Source: Erythroxylum novogranatense
Taxonomy: Eukaryota; Streptophyta; Magnoliopsida; Malpighiales; Erythroxylaceae
Direction: 5' to 3'
Length of the DNA stretch: 64,000 bases
NCBI GenBank assembly: GCA_029891385.1
Contig: CM057235.1
Location: 18,283,120-18,347,119 of the forward strand
The notes beneath the pieces are model-generated. The model searched no databases. It saw only the letters and a list, made by a program, of their open reading frames with translations, and was not told where the DNA came from. Shown here one piece after another: positions 46,960 to 59,750 of this stretch. Made by a program: the position numbers and the translations under genes. How positions within the stretch are numbered: the first letter of the stretch is position 1; every line of letters starts with the position of its first letter.

Positions 46960-49900
46960 GCGGTCTTCTTCTTCATTATGTGAGACAATACTTTCATTAC
47001 ACAATAGGGGACATGAAGGTTATCAAAAGACTTTAAGGCATGTCGCATTTGATTTTTATTGGAAAGGCTTAAAGTCAACTATTTAGTCATTTGTTCACAT
47101 TTTTCAGGTGTGCCAATGACACAAAGTCGAGCATCTCCATCCGACAGGCGTCCTCCAACCTTTACCTATTCCTACTCAAATCTGGTTGGATATTTCGATG
47201 GATTTCATAATGGGTTACTGGTCTCCCGTGGCAAATCTATTATTCTTATTGTAGTTTATCGCTTTTCTAAATATGCTCATTTCTTGGCAATCTCTGGTCC
47301 CTATACTATTGTATCTGTGGCTCATCTTTTCTTTGAACAGATTGTTAGGCTATATGGATTGCCAGAAACTATTGTTTCCAATCGGGATGTTGTGTTCATT
47401 AGTGCTTTCTGGAAGGTGTTGGTGTTATGTAAATATAGTGCCCTGGAAAGTAAGTGTATTTACATGTAACTTTATCTTCTTGATTCTGATTTTGTAATGA
47501 AAATATTTATTATTAATAAAACAAAAGAGTTTGGTTTTATCTGTATGAGCATTATATATCTGGTCATAAGGTACCAAGATTCTTTTGTAAGTAATATACA
47601 TATACATAGAGATGTATGGGAAACATGTATATTATTAGAATCTGAATTAATTGATTCACAATTGAATAATCAAGTTGGTCACTTGATTATGGTTTAGACT
47701 GTAGTGTTGCGATTTATCTCCATATAAGTAACGGAGTTTACTTCAAGGGAATGATGAGTTTCATATCATGATAGTAGTTGACTATCGATAATGGCACTAT
47801 TAAATGAATATGGAATCAAGTATGTTTTCAAAAATAAAGTGGGCCATTACTTTAATCTTAAAACATACAACTTAAGCGTTTGCTTATTATGAACCATAAT
47901 CTTGATGAGTGGTGAAATCATCTATGTTTCATTATAATTCTTGATATGATCGGAATGGATTTTTACAGAGTATTAATCCAATTATGCGCATGTTAGAATT
48001 ATTAATTGAAACATGTATCGTGAACATTCACTCAAATAAAGAGTTTATAGTGTTATCATCTCTTCTAGTTGTTTTAAGGAGATTTGGTGATTAAATGGCG
48101 CTTTGAGTTTGATGGACTAGCTACCCATCAAGTCTTAACACTGAGATGAGATCTTATGTGTTAATCACCATATAAAGTAAAATGAGAGATCTAGAAGGAA
48201 AAACCAACATAAGGGCAAAATGGTAATTTTACCCTTTGTTGTGCGGATGACTATAATAAGGTTCTAAATAGGGTTTGCAATTAGACATATTCTCAAAATA
48301 TTTAATAATTCAAGAGTTCAACTAATTGTTTTTAGTGGAATGACATTTATTTAATAAGCTAGAATTAATTCCAATGAGATTGAATTAATTCTGGGCTTAT
48401 TGGAGCTTGAATTATCAAAGTCCAATAAGATTCCCCACTTGACTTTAAGGAAGGTTATCAAGCTAAGTAAGAAATATAAATGGAGGTTAATTAGAAGCCC
48501 ATAATTGAATCTTGGGCTTGGTCTAATTAAAGAAGCCCAAATGTACATTTAGTAATGGGCTTGGTTTTTGGTTTAATGTAATTAATTAGATTAATTATAT
48601 TAAAACAATTTTTTTAAGAAGAAGATAACAATTTTGGTTATTCCTAGGTTAAATGTGTAACCACACATTTGACATTAAAATGCTAAATAAAGATGATCTT
48701 TATTATGGTTAATCATCATTAAATGGAGTTATGAGCTTACCATTAAATGGTTTAATGGTTGTCTTTTAATGTTGGCTTGTAACCTATTTGCATTCATTAG
48801 ATGAAAGATGAAAGATGAACATTAGATGGACCATTTTTCTTCTTTATTCTTGGCAAAACTGAAATTGGTTATTGAATTTTAGGTTATGGTCTTTTCAAAT
48901 AGCCATCATAAAGATAAATGAAGATAATCTCATTTATTGGCTATTTTATGAGTGATTAATGAAAGAAGTGATGCATTTGATGCCTCTGTCTCCTTCCATC
49001 CATGCATATACGAAATTGGTTGGCAAGAAAGAGTTCTGGCATGTTCTTTACACCTTCTCTCCTTTTATGAAAGAGAGAATCAAAAATACCAATTGAAAGA
49101 GTTTCAATTTTGCTTCTTCTTCTTCTAAGAAAATCTCCTCCAAACATTTCTTCTCCTTTTCCACCAAAGGATTTTGTTAACCTAATTGTCCTTGAAGAAC
49201 AGGAGGTAAATCTAATTGGTTGAGGATACTACAACAAGGAGAAAGTAGATTGCTAAAGAAAAATAGTCAAAGGCAAAGGATTTGGATACACGAAGATGGA
49301 GAGGATAGCGCAACGAGGATTTAAAGCTGTAGCGAAGGAGTCGGTAATACTCCTGATCTTGTTTATATTTTATTATCCTTATATCATATCATGTATGGAT
49401 TGGCATTTGCTTTGGATTTGTTGCTTCCATTGCAAGTAATGATTTCTTAAAAGTTTTGAAATCTACCGTTTTTCCAAACAAAGCATGTTTTCTTTTTCCG
49501 ATCCAACAGAAGGAACTCGTGTCATTATATGGCATTCAACTCTATTTCATTTATGTTTATTATCCATTGACAGATGGTTAGAAGAAGGATGTCAACCGCA
49601 CTGTCGATATGTATCTTTGTTGCTTCACTAGTGATAAGCCTAAGAAATGGATTGACTGGCTTTCTTGGTAGAATATTGTTATAACACTAGTTTCCATTCT
49701 TCCTTGAAGTGCACACCTGTTGAGGTGGTATATGGCCGTCCTCCTCCATGTCTACTTTCATATGTTTAGAACTCTTCTAGGTTGGCTACTATGGATCTTT
49801 CTCTTCGAGATCGGGATGATATGCTACGTACACTTCGTGATCGTCTACTGCAAGCTCGATCAAATATGAAAACTAATTATGATGCTAAACATCACAATCT

Positions 49901-50035
49901 GGAACTTCAAGTTGGGGACCTGGTGTCACTCAAGTTGCAGCCTTATTATCAGCTTTCTTTGCAGGAAAGATCTAATCAGAAGCTATCTCCAAAATATTAT
50001 AGTCCATTTCTTATACTGGCTCATTTCGGTTAGGT
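46960..50035 (+). pseudogene. Integrase of Gypsy copy 2, split by a solo LTR
   Basis: The core before the insertion reads YRFSKYAHFLAIS and VSNRDVVFIS; it resumes at 49514 with the DGQ-like region and a decayed NRTVDMYL (Glu to Asp in the third catalytic position) and GDLVSLKLQ. Stops are present on both sides. Confidence 0.85.
47417..49508. mobile_element. Solo LTR, 2092 bp, in Gypsy copy 2 integrase
   Basis: Begins TGTTGGTGTTATG and ends CCGATCCAACA, with TGTTGG/CCAACA terminal inverted repeats and a perfect 5-bp TSD GAAGG at 47412-47416 and 49509-49513. The interior is AT-rich with no internal domain, consistent with LTR-LTR recombination. The superfamily cannot be assigned from an LTR alone. 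The first 80 bases contain AATAAAACAAAAG. Confidence 0.9.
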
Positions 50036-50174
50036 TGCTTATCGCTTACAACTACCTCCGGAGTGCCGCATCCATCCTATTTTCCACATTTTGTATTTGA
50101 AGCCTTACCATTCTCATAAAGATTTTGTTGTTTAACCAACATTGTCATCTTTTCCTTCAGATGACACACGACCC

Positions 50175-50335
50175 CAATCACAGGTTATCCTGGACCATCA
50201 CATTTTTTTTTGGTATTTCTCAAGTGTTCGTTCATTGGCAAGGACTATCACTAGCTGATACGTCCTGGGAGGATGTTGGTCATATCCGCCAACATTATCC
50301 GTATTTCACGCCGGAGGAAAAGCGTGTTATTGGTG
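50175..50335 (+). pseudogene. Chromodomain of Gypsy copy 2
   Basis: VFVHWQGLSLADTSWED and a following HYPYFTPEEKR match the first copy. The purine tract GTGAGGGGAGTAA precedes the 3' LTR. Confidence 0.82.
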
Positions 50336-50345
50336 AGGGGAGTAA

Positions 50346-50740
50346 TGTTACATCTCCTAAAGTGTATGAGCATTTTACGTATGGGAAGTTAAAGAAAAAG
50401 GATCAGGCAACAACTCATTGATTAAGTCAAATTACTTGGTCTATTTTATTAGTTATTATGCAGTTATTAATGGTTAATTATTCTACTGTTTTTAGTGGTA
50501 GTCCCTATCTAAGGGACAGTTGTGCTCCTATATATATTGAATAAAGACAACAAACAAGATAAGTTGCCTTTTATCCATAAACAAAGTATCAGAGATCAAG
50601 GAGTTCTCTCATCACCAATGAGCTTTCATATTCATGAGTAAATTCAACAAGAAGGGAAAAAGTTTGAAAACACTCACAGTCCTTATTTGATTTCTTTGAA
50701 CAGAGATCCATAAATAGATCCTATAGTACGGGTCTTAACA
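50346..50740 (+). repeat. 3' LTR of Gypsy copy 2
   Basis: TGTTACATCTCCTA to GTCTTAACA, 395 bp, followed by AATAT and Copia DNA as at 11477. Confidence 0.9.
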
Positions 50741-51029
50741 AATATTCAATATCAAGACGAATTATTATAAGATATTTTAATCCTTTAAACCCATATTATA
50801 TATTTCTCAAGGCCTTCAAGCAAGTATACATCTTTGGTGAGTTGTAAATTAGGGAGCTTTGGAGTATTGCATGGTCTTCCTATTAACTTTTCGGACTCAA
50901 TTAATAGATCAAGTATTTATTTCCTTTAAGACAAGAAAATGCATTTCTTGCTTCTTGTCACTTTTATTCTCAAAAAGCACTTTAAAACTCCTAAATCTGT
51001 CAATTGAAATTGACTATAAAAAAAGGATT

Positions 51030-51628
51030 TTAAAGATGAAATGCCCATAGCTCTAGTAGTGACAATTGATCCACACACACAACAAGGAGAATAATGTTAG
51101 AAGTAGATTGTTTATAGAAAAATGAGTCAACAAATTTACTCTTATTCATTCCAGAAATTTCTACTGTTTGACTAAAATTTTTAATCCAAGCACAAGGAAT
51201 CTGTTTTAAACCATATAAAGAGTTATGAAAATGACAAACTTTCCCATAATCCACTAAGCAACAAACTGAGGTGGTTAGTTCATATACAATTCCTCTTAAA
51301 GGTCACCATGTAAGAAAGTAATTTTTTGTCTAATTGATGCAAGGGCCAATCATAAGTAACTACTATAGAAAGGTGAGAAAGTATTAGAGTAATCTACACC
51401 ATAAGGCCAAGCATAGCATTTTTTCACATGTCGTACTTTCAGTCGAGCCACTAAACCATCATAATTGACTTTGACTTCAAAAAGCCATTTAAATCCAATA
51501 GATTCTTTCTTAGGTAAGTTATCCAAATTCCACGTACCATTAGCATCTAAAGTATTCATCTCCTCTATTATAGTATTATGCCAACCAATATGAAATAAGG
51601 TTTCATAAAAAGATTTTGAGAGAGTCAT
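51030..51628 (-). pseudogene. Copia copy 2 reverse transcriptase remnant
   Basis: [17 protein letters not shown] at about 51200-51250, and the N-terminal part MNTLDANGTWNLDNLP, IGFKWLFEVK and [12 protein letters not shown] at 51380-51560. It is better preserved than in copy 1 but still broken. Confidence 0.85.
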
Positions 51629-53300
51629 ATAATCAAGTGAGGTAATAAAAGATTAGGAAGAGGAAAACAAATGATCATGAGAATTAAAAGAGAAAATAGG
51701 ATAAGTGACGAGCATTTACCTTTGCGTAGAGCAATTGGGAGATCACCTTGTGTTAGATCTGATGTCAAAGAAGAGACATGTATCAATCTTGTATTGGGAT
51801 GATCTCATCTTTTAGAATAAGCTAGGCTAATTGGCAGTGGTTTTGATTGTCTATGTATGACGGTAAAATTTGTGGTTTGGTAGATGTGCTTGTAAACTAA
51901 CTGATCATCTTGTTTTGCATAAATGGAAGTAGGAAAGAAAAGAATTTGTCTCAAAAAGGTAATATTGGTTGGCAAAAGATATTGTCTAAGAATTGGACAG
52001 TAGCATAGATACTCTTTTTATAGATGAGAGAATCCCAAAATAACATATTTTAAAGATTTAGGATCTATCTTAGTGACTTTAGAATAAAAATCACGAATAA
52101 AACAAGTACTACCAAATATTTATGGTTTAGAAAATAAGAATATTATATGAATCTTAGCTTCAAAAATAGATTAAGGCATATGGTTGATCAAAAAGTAGGT
52201 TGTGGAGATTACATAGGCCCAAAATGGTTTGGCAATGTCCATTTGGAATAAGAGTGCCCTAGCAGCTTCAATGAGATTTTTTTTAATACAGCTAAGATGT
52301 GTCAACAAATGAAGATTGATGAAGAATGACATTTTGGATCATACAGGTTTAGAATGATGTGAAGAAATATTTGGCATTATCAGTTTTCAAAGAGATATTA
52401 AACTGTGTTTTTAATTCAAAACAAAAAGTAATAAAATTGGAAAACAATTTAAAACAACTTTTTATTAAATAAAACCAAATCACAATAGAGAAATCATTAA
52501 CAGAAGTAATAAAATATTGAAACCCAGTTTTCATAACAAGACTTGGAGCCCAAACACTAAAATGGACTAATTCAAGAGGAAAACTAGGTTGTTTAGGAAT
52601 ATGAGGAAGTGAAGACAGACGATGATGTCAAACTGATAAGAATCACAATGTAAGCAAGATATATAACAAAATTCAAGACATAACTTGTAAAAAAGAGGTT
52701 AAGAGGGATGTTCTGATCGACAATGAGCTTTAAGGAGAATTAATACACTTGAACAAGCAATGGTTCTAGGCACCTAGTCATCCAAGATGTATAGTCCTCC
52801 TAATTTAAGCCTTTACCGATAATTTTCTTTGTCATAAAATCCTAAGAAAGTCAAATGATTAAGAAAGAATATATAACCACTGAAAGCATGAGTAAGTTTA
52901 CTCACAAATAGTAAGTCAAGGAAAATCCTAGTAGGTTCAAGATAGAGAATAAGGATAGTGATGGAGTCGAGTTAATAGTGTCATAACTAATAATAGAGGA
53001 ATTATATCTATCAGCTATGGGAAGGACATAAGTGTTTCTATAAAGTAGAAAAATGACTTGAATTTCTTACTATATAATCTGAGGCACCAGAATCAATGAC
53101 CTATTATGGGGAAGAAGAAAGAAGACATGTAGGTATGTTCCTTAAATTATCAATAACATCAATAGGGTAAAATGAATTTTTTAATGCTTCTTGGTACCAA
53201 GTGAATTTAACAAATTCATCACGTTTTTTTAGCAGATGAGCTATATAGAATATTAATAGCTGCAACATGGGTTGAATGAGATCTTTTTATATTTATTTTG

Positions 53301-53382
53301 TTACTTTTGGCACATGCATTTAGTATGGTCTGGCTCATGACAATATTGATAAATAATTCCCCCTATATCCTGATTCTTGTTA
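53301..53382 (-). pseudogene. Copia copy 2 zinc-knuckle fragment
   Basis: The minus strand reads [18 protein letters not shown], a degenerate CCHC knuckle, and is then cut by element E at 53383. Its upstream part resumes at 57783. Confidence 0.8.
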
Positions 53383-53800
53383 TGTAGCATCCCACTCTCA
53401 CGAGACCCGAAACCGACATCGACGGTGATATCCGAGCCCGCGACCCGCGAGGGTGGTATGCTAGAGCAGTCAATACAGTTTAAAACTTGGTAATATATAT
53501 AAATTTTTTTAAAAACCCATCGAGAGCGCAAATATCAGTAAATAATTTGGGCCCGTTCTAATACGAAATCATTTTCAATCAGAACATTATTTCGGTAATC
53601 AAATTACAATACAACATTAATCAATCGGGGCACTTCGCAATACCAGTACGAATCTTGCGGAAATACAAATTTACATATAATTCAAAAGACACAAATGCAG
53701 ACGTGAACTGATCCCTACCTTAACTCTGACTTGCAATTGGTAATCATACTCCCGTGCCCAATGGGGTACTCTCCGATCCCTGAAAAATATTTGCAATCTT

Positions 53801-53851
53801 TTGGGTGAGTTTGCGAACTCAATGAGAAACCATCATCGATGGTTCACTCAA
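53801..53851 (-). other. Three-way junction of element E
   Basis: ACCATC-GAT-GATGGT and GAGTT-CGCA-AACTC are intact; the closing stem is TTGAGT against ACCCAA with one A-C mismatch. Confidence 0.75.
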
Positions 53852-53980
53852 TTCATGCATAAACACACAATTTACCAATTATAACATACAATCACAATCG
53901 TATTGCCTTTCATACAGTCCACATTTAATCATACCATATATGCAATGCACATGAGACCCTTTCTATTTTCATTACGTTAT

Positions 53981-54167
53981 TGTGACCGTGCGCCTGAGCT
54001 CAATAACGGTGAGCCAGTGGCTCTGAAATTTCGTTGGGCCTAAAGCCCTAATACATTGAGCCTGAGGCTCTGAATACGTTGGACTTGAGGTCCTGTGCGT
54101 TGAGCTGAAAGCTCTCATATACGTTGGGCGGATATGCCTACGATCTGATGGTCGCTCCGGTCACAAC
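53981..54167 (-). other. Hairpin array of element E
   Basis: In element orientation GTTGTGACCGG opens and CGGTCACAA closes. Stems in order are GAGCTTTCAGCTC, GGACCTCAAGTCC, GAGCCTCAGGCTC, GGGCTTTAGGCCC, GAGCCACTGGCTC and GAGCTC, the same number and order as in B. Stem 2 carries a G-C to A-T paired change. Confidence 0.87.
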
Positions 54168-55003
54168 CGCTTTTATCGATCATACTTTGATGCATGCAAT
54201 GCACATGTTCCAATTTCCATTTACAAGTCAATGTTATTTGCCATATCTTCGGACTTTCGGTCCGGTATTTCAATCATATACATTTCCAATTTATTGCATC
54301 CTACCATATCACATTGATAGTCACATCCCATATATCAAAACAGACAACTAACACTCTAATATCAATTTCCCATTTCCTCGAACCTTTGGTCCGAGATCTC
54401 CAATGCAAACGTTCACAAACAGTTACACACAAGTAGCACTTCGATAACAAGTTTCCAATACTTCGGACACCTATGGTCCGAAATCAATCAAAATCAAACA
54501 CACATAAACCCCCCATTATCTCCACATGGCATAATTGCAAAGTCTTAAACACATAAAGGTTGAGGAACCAACTAGGTTACTCACCTATTACTCCGAAACT
54601 ATTGCGGAAGTCTCTGCAATGTCGGTGGTCGACGCCCAACTGTGCCTCTATAACAAGCGAGAGGAATCCGATCACTAATTATCTAATCCGAACTAGTAAT
54701 AATGCACATGTAAGTGTATAATGCTTGTTCATGAAATTTCCGGCCCTAAATCCAAATTTCCCATAATAAAATCCGTCTAAAAAGTAGAAACCTATTGCAC
54801 CGACGGCAATTCGGACCTCTATAGGTCCCCAATTAAACAAAATAGTGATTAAAGGCTCCGTTGCAGGGGCCACGTCAATTCCGTCCAAAATTCCCAATTT
54901 CTCAAAAAATAAAATTCAATATATTACAAATCCGACGCCTCAAGAATCAGGTCAATCGGACGTCGGACGGAAACGAAATTGACAAAAGAAGCAAGAAATC
55001 CTA

Positions 55004-55262
55004 AAATACCAATTAACAAATAAAATAATAAAAAAATAACCAGCCTCGCTGGGGCGAGACGTCGCCGTAGCGGGGCTGACTCATCCCGACGAGAAATACC
55101 AATTAACAAATAAAATAATAAAAAAATAACCAGCCTCGCTGGGGCGAGACGTCGCCGTAGCGGGGCTGACTCATCCGGCCTCGTCGCTAGGGCGAGGCGT
55201 CGCCCTAGCGATGCCGACCCTTTAAGCCTCGTCACTAGGGCGAGGCGTCACCCTAGTGATCG
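55004..55262 (-). other. GC hairpin cassette of element E with a 90-bp tandem duplication
   Basis: The segment 55004-55086 is repeated at 55094-55176. Stems include CGCTGGGGCGA/TCGCC, TCGCTAGGGCGA/TCGCCCTAGCGA and TCACTAGGG/CCCTAGTGA. Outside lies the conserved CGATTGACCTGATTC block (54945-54965 on the minus strand). Confidence 0.85.
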
Positions 55263-55309
55263 GGCGTGATTTCCATTCCTCTTTTTTTTTTTTTTTTTTT
55301 CTGATTTCT

Positions 55310-57000
55310 AATCCAACTTCCAACATCCATAGCTCTTAGCACACAATTCAGAAAAATACAAATTATACCTTGTTGGAAAGAATAAAAACCTCTACAATTC
55401 TCAAGAAGACCATAAAAATCAATTTCACCCCTAAGGGTGTCAAAAATCCCTTCAAAGCTACTGCCTACTCAAATCCCATTAAAACAGACAGTACATTGCA
55501 ATTTCCATAACTCTCAGATTCTTCAGCCAGAACTTACCACATAAATATGCTCAATAAGTTCACAATGTCATCTACAACTTTCATGAACAACCCAAAATCA
55601 AAATCACTTGCTAACTAGGTCAAACAATTCCACAAAGAATCTGTCTACTGAAATCAACCAATCTGGACAGTAATTTTCCAAACAGCATAACTCTTAGCAA
55701 AAATGTCACAAAATTCACTACCTTATATCCCTGAAAAGATAAGATCTTAAACTTCAATTTTCATGAAGAACTCAAAATCCAATTCAATTTCTAACAATTT
55801 CAAAACTGTCATGCAAGTTACTACCATGATCAGCAATTCATAACCTAATGCAGGTTCAATATTTGAAAAATCATAACTCCCAAATCTGACCTCTAGAAAT
55901 TACACACCATATATCATTTTCAAGATAATTCCTTCCTCTGCAACTTTACAGAAGATCACTCACACCAATTCAGTTCACATAATTTGCTAAAATTGCTTCC
56001 AATCCGCAAGCTCACAAACTCAACACTTAGGCTAGGTTTCATCAAAATGCTCAAAACCAGTCAATAGTAATCAGTTCTTATCTCCCAATATACAACTCGA
56101 AAATTAGCAAGATCAGTGGCAATGGAAATCTAACTCATTATGATACAACTTTCATGAAGACCATTTTCCATAATTCCATCTCAATTAATTTAGAAAAATC
56201 AGCAAAATAATCAGGTCATAACTGCGGGTACTGTTCACAGGCAATAAAACAGTAACTTTCCATGCAAAATTTCGCCCTTCTAGCATTACAATTTAACATC
56301 ACCTATTTCACACAAAGTTGAAGCCAACATCCCAAAGTTTCATTAGGCACAAATCTCACCTCATTTTCTCACCTACACAGTTAGTTATGATCAAAACATT
56401 ACAATAGGTCAAATTGCATTTTCCAGCTTTTCAACTACAACCTAACTCCTATCACTTCTAATATCAATAACACATCACTAAGCATCCACTTAAACCTCTA
56501 ATTCAGCCACAAACTTATCACAACATTTATTTGTATACTTAACAAACTTTGGCAGAACATACACAATTAACTTTCGTTACTTTTCCATGCACCTAACCTT
56601 GTAAACTCAATCCAAAACCAAGTCAAATCAATGGAAACCTTATTCATTCATTCATCCATACACAAGCATATATTTAAACCCATTTAAACCTACCCTTATA
56701 ATGATCAAATAAATGCTCAAAGGATTCCCATGCATGCTTCTAACTACCAAAAGAAGGAAAGCAAATACAACTCTTACCTTAATCAAGTTGCAAGTTCTCA
56801 ATTTTTCAAGTCTTTCACACTCACCACCTATGACAACTTAAACACCACTCACGACTACCCCAAGCATCACCAAGATCATCATCAACTCAAGGCTTCAACT
56901 TGGTTTGTGTGTGACGAGAAGCAAGCAAGGAACCAAGGACAACTTCTTGCGTGGAATGAGAATAAGAAAAATTCAAAGGAGAAGGCCATTGAGGAAGCTA
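55310..57000 (-). repeat. Degenerate ~180-bp tandem modules and 5' part of element E
   Basis: Reverse-oriented units with TACAACTTTCATGAA and AACTCTTAGC-type phrases repeat to about 56340. The rest to 57000 is AT-rich; an open frame at 56730-57011 has no recognised homology. Confidence 0.7.
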
Positions 57001-58022
57001 CGGGTGAGTGAAAAAAATGAGGGCTTCCAAAGTGTTTTATACTTAAATGAATGAAGGAGAGAGTCGTGGGCAACCAGCCCACTCAAATAATTATTAAATT
57101 AATAACTTAAGATATCCCTAGGCAAGTGACAAGTGTCACTTCCCACGCGTCCTGATTTTAATTCCGGTTCCAAATTTCACTCCAATTTCTCTCCAAATTC
57201 CGATGGCTCACAATTCATAATTCCTAGAATCACGTACCTAAATTCCCAATGCCATTAGGCAGTCCTTTTGAGTATAGAGAAAGTCACTCAGTCAGTCAGC
57301 TGGAATTTTCCGGTCTGGAAATTTCCAGAAATTTCCCCGAATCATTTTTTTGAACATTACCTAAATTTCCCAAAATTGTAAAACATATAACAGTCCACTC
57401 CCAATAATTTTTCAAACACAAAAACCGCATTTTCCACTACAAAAACACATTTAGGCCATTTACCGGCGATTTTGTCGGTCTGGGAATTTTCTCCGGACAA
57501 TTCCAGAAAAATTCCTGAAAATCCCATAAAATGTAAAACACTCAATGACGCACTCCAAATAATTTTTCAAATACAATTATCCCATAAATTTCACAAAATA
57601 TCTCAATTTGAAACCTAAGCCGGAAAATGTCATGAATGCATGTTTACCATGTGCAAGTGCAACAAACCATCAATCATAGAGGCTATATGCTGTATGTGCA
57701 TGCCGAGATGTAATTCAATACTCCTAGCCCGTCACAATTTACCAAAATATCCCTCCCATTGGAGATGGGATGTTACATGTTATCCCAATTTCCTTTTCCC
57801 CCTTTGTTGTTATTCTTTTAAGATGACTTTCTAGTGTCAAATCCATTATTCAGACTCACAAATGTACAAAAGATCTAAATATTAAAGCAACAAAGGCAAT
57901 AATATTTGTGTTGGGTTTTCGAGTAAAGACCTTATGCAGGGAAAAGTTAGCATTAGAAAGAACATGAGACTTAGCAATCTCAAACTGAGAGTTATGACCA
58001 CTCAAAACCTTATTAACATCAT

Positions 58023-58508
58023 CTACTCCCATTGAGCTTGTTGGACTTTAACATTAAGATTAAATGGTAGCAAAACATTTAATTTTTCATACATCTTTTT
58101 AAAATTCATAAAATATGCTTGAAGAGATTGGCCTTGTTGTTCATCTTCGTAAAATCCTTTACACAGTGCATAAATACAAGCACTATTGTCTTTTACATAA
58201 TACAAAAATTCTAAATAATCTATCAAATCATTGACGTACTCACAGTGATTAATCAAATAGATGACCTGGTTGTCAATAGAGTTCATTACTTGAAAAAATA
58301 ATCAGGCATTGTCTTGTAGCCATTCCTTGTGAGTATGGTTTGATGGTGGATTATCAGTGAGGTAATGATCTTTAGAAATACTTGTAAGGCAAATAAAAAC
58401 TGTCTTACACCAATTCAAATAATTGTGACCAATTAGTTTATATTTTATGATTTTTGACATCATAGGAATAACACTAATCATAACTAGGTGCTTTTGTTCA
58501 TCAATCAT
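58023..58508 (-). pseudogene. Copia copy 2 gag fragment
   Basis: Two open pieces (58302-58508 and 58023-58286) carry [28 protein letters not shown] and [13 protein letters not shown]. One TGA near 58303 separates them. Confidence 0.85.
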
Positions 58509-59527
58509 TCGGAAAAAATGATCAAACCAATCAAGGGTGTTGGATCCTGAACTTTTCTCAGAAGATTAGAACTATTATGTAACATCTCATCACCGATGGG
58601 AAGGGTATATTGGTAAATTGGGACGGGCTAGTGGGTCTCATTGCATATTTTGATTTGTTCATTCATTTGGCCTTTCGATATAGAGAGGAATGAGACGTTT
58701 TGCACATGCACGTATATGTACATGCATTCATGGCATTTCCCGGTATTTATTTGTGAATGTGATGTGATTTGTGAATTCTAAGATAATTATGTTTGAAAAT
58801 GTGATTTGGGATGTCTTAGGAGTGATTTTCAGTTGTTAGAGTGATTCTTAGAAATTTTCTGGCAATTTGGGAGAAAAAGTCCAGACCGAAAAGTTTTTCA
58901 AGTGACGGACTGATTGACTTAATAGTACTGAATAATTGTTCAATGGCGATGGGAAATTAGACACATGCTTTTAGGAATTTTAATATGTGGAACCATTGGA
59001 ATTTGGGGACAGCTTATACTAGAATGATTTGGAATAGAGGAAGAACTTTAATTTTGTTTGAGGAAATTTCAAGTGATAAGTTTTTAGGGTTGAAGGCTTA
59101 TTAGATCACTAAATGCCTTAGGTTTTCGATATCCCCTTTTTAAAGTTACAAAAACACCACTTTGGTAGTAAACTCATTTCTTCTCCTAGGGCATGCTTTT
59201 TCTTCCTTCGATCGATTCTCCTTTCTTCCTCCTTGTGTGATCTTTTGTTTTCCTATTATTGCTTGCTTTTCCCTGTGCAAAGCCACGCTTAAACCCTTGA
59301 GAAGATGAAGATTGGTGAGATTTTTAGAGAGGGCCGTATGTGTTGGTGACTTGGAGATTTTCGGGAGTTTGAAAAGAGGAAGCTTGATTTGGTAAGTAAA
59401 TGGCTTGTATGTTGTTTATTGTTAGTTGAAATGCATTTATGATGTTTAATGAGAAAGATTGGGGTAGTTGTGTGAGTTATGGCTGATTTTAGAGAGAGAA
59501 TAGGTGAAAAATGTTCGGAGAAGACGA

Positions 59528-59750
59528 ACAGTAGCCCGCACGTCGTGACGTGGGTGAAGGCCTCGTCGTGACGAGCGGTTAATTGCTCACCGCGACGTGT
59601 GTGAGGGCCTCGTCGCGACGAGCGGATAAATCCTTGTCACGACGAGCGTGTTGGGACGTCGCGACGAGCATGTTAGGATGTTGCGACGAGCGTGTTAGAT
59701 GCTGCAACGAACGACCTCGTGTCATCGTGACGTGCGTCTTTTGGCCGCGG
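59528..59750 (+). other. GC-rich palindromic cassette of element F
   Basis: Repeated CGACGAGCG words with nested palindromes such as CTCGTCGTGACGAG (59562) and CTCGTCGCGACGAG (59609). Copies decay to the right (TTGCGACGAGCG, CTGCAACGAACG). Confidence 0.85.

Larger units (their letters stand above)
45758..50740 (+). mobile_element. Second Gypsy chromovirus copy, 5'-truncated
   Basis: Homology to the 6364-11476 element starts abruptly in reverse transcriptase at about 45758 (equivalent to about 8566) and runs through RNase H, integrase, chromodomain and 3' LTR. The 5' LTR, gag and protease are absent. Integrase is interrupted by a 2.1-kb solo LTR. The sequence beyond the 3' LTR is the same Copia sequence as beyond the first copy, so this is a duplicated block and not an independent insertion. 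Confidence 0.92.
53780..54584 (-). other. Intron-like segment of element E
   Basis: On the minus strand AATAG|GTGAGTAACCTAG (54584) to ATATTTTTCAG|GGATC (53780), 805 bases, holding both structured modules. Confidence 0.45.
53383..57777 (-). mobile_element. LTR-like non-coding element E inside Copia copy 2
   Basis: The plus strand begins TGTAGCATCCCACTC and ends GAGATGGGATGTTACA, the reverse complement of the A/B ends. A perfect TSD TGTTA lies at 53378-53382 and 57778-57782; 4395 bp. All family modules appear in reverse order and orientation. Its 3' end is of the A/B subtype. Confidence 0.92.
50741..58537 (-). mobile_element. Second Copia fragment (interrupted by element E)
   Basis: It parallels 11477-14620 almost base for base: RT (51030-51628), integrase (51700-52900), zinc-knuckle region (53301), then, after element E, gag. 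By eye, sampled stretches differ at about one base in ten or fewer. It keeps about 270 bases near 52845-53160 that copy 1 lost. It ends where element G starts; the rest of Copia is not visible in the window. Confidence 0.9.

Noticed and set aside
56730..57011. 93-codon frame in element E
   Set aside because: No recognisable domain, and the reading lies antisense to the element with no conservation of the frame seen in A, B, D or F.
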